From an uncultured Agathobacter sp. (GTDB taxonomy: Bacteria; Bacillota; Clostridia; Lachnospirales; Lachnospiraceae): 64,000 nucleotides of DNA. The position numbers and the translations under genes were made by a program. Positions 63,797-64,000 of this stretch are shown here, in pieces. The stretch is taken from assembly GCA_934307695.1 (NCBI GenBank), contig CAKRCS010000006.1, forward strand, positions 62,001-126,000. The letters run 5' to 3'. Under the pieces are notes generated by a model that made no database searches, was not told the DNA's origin, and saw only the letters and a list, made by a program, of their open reading frames with translations. Each line of letters begins with the position of its first letter. Position 1 is the stretch's first letter.

Positions 63797-64000
63797 TTAT
63801 ATGATCTGTAGCTTGCTCTGCATGGATTCCGAGTCGTGCGCGTAGGTGATGGCAGTCAGCGCGGAGATCTGACTGCGATAGAAAATATTCGTGATCGCAT
63901 CGTCCATCGTCTGCATGCCTTCCTTCTTGCTGGTCTGGATGATCGACGGGAGCTGGAAGGACTTGCCCTCGCGGATCAGGTTACGCACTGCGGAGTTGGC
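63797..64000 (-). CDS. pilT: Type IV pilus retraction ATPase PilT (C-terminal fragment)
   Basis: The last 67 codons of a PilT-type secretion ATPase, running off the right edge. NSAVRNLIREGKSFQLPSII and GMQTMDDAITNIF are the conserved C-terminal PilT region (the AIRNLIREGK retraction motif). Retraction powers twitching motility and DNA uptake. 15 bp before pilC. Confidence 0.9.
   Translation of the reverse strand, partial: ANSAVRNLIREGKSFQLPSIIQTSKKEGMQTMDDAITNIFYRSQISALTAITYAHDSESMQSKLQII

Overview
The window looks like a chromosomal segment of a Gram-positive, low-to-mid GC anaerobe of the class Clostridia, most likely family Lachnospiraceae. The reasons are the gene families present (XrtG exosortase with a Firmicu-CTERM substrate, a DUF6062 protein, a DUF5057 giant, ATP-type PEP carboxykinase), the strong GGAGG ribosome binding sites and the TTGACA-N17-TATAAT promoters. 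No lookup was possible, so the genus is not named. Almost all genes lie on the minus strand. No tRNA, rRNA, CRISPR array or intact insertion sequence was recognised.

Layout, left to right: (1) 1-1390, a biotin-dependent carboxyltransferase running off the left edge. (2) 1.5-6.5 kb, scpA-scpB with a downstream penicillin-binding D,D-carboxypeptidase, a second D,D-carboxypeptidase on the plus strand, and a subtilisin without a signal peptide. (3) 6.5-7.1 kb, a gene-free stretch that is one 544-bp imperfect palindrome. (4) 7.1-19.6 kb, the translation/RNA block: rimP-nusA-ylxR-ylxQ-infB-rbfA-nrnA-truB-ribF as one operon, then an SH3-NlpC/P60 hydrolase, rpsO and pnp, each with its own signals. 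(5) 19.7-25.4 kb, a zinc-ribbon membrane protein, a WG-repeat protein, pckA and a small membrane protein. (6) 25.5-26.8 kb, a plus-strand pair of a CheY-like receiver and a MshEN/CheX-like protein. (7) 27-35.6 kb, thrC, a leuC-leuD operon with a trailing AP2/HNH-like gene, a divergent LysR regulator overlapping a DUF6062 gene, and leuS.

(8) 35.6-43.4 kb, a six-gene exosortase G cluster. In transcription order it is: Firmicu-CTERM substrate, XrtG, a family-2 glycosyltransferase, a two-pass membrane protein with a cytoplasmic domain of unknown type, a PTPS-like protein without the catalytic Cys, and a large polytopic membrane protein. Genes overlap or nearly touch, so they probably form one envelope protein sorting/modification system. 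(9) 43.4-44.1 kb, two tandem-repeat arrays (52-bp and about 15-bp units). (10) 44.1-48.1 kb, an EAL phosphodiesterase and ilvN-ilvC.

(11) 48.2-64 kb, a type IV pilus locus transcribed leftward from beyond the right edge: pilT (partial), pilC, pilA, pilD, a pilM-pilN fusion, pilO, four pilin-like proteins and, at the distal end, a 1876-residue exported DUF5057-type protein.

The least explained parts are the 544-bp palindrome, the 52-bp hairpin array upstream of the XrtG operon, the XrtG operon itself, the MshEN-CheX/CheY pair (possibly linked to pili) and the giant protein at the end of the pilus locus.
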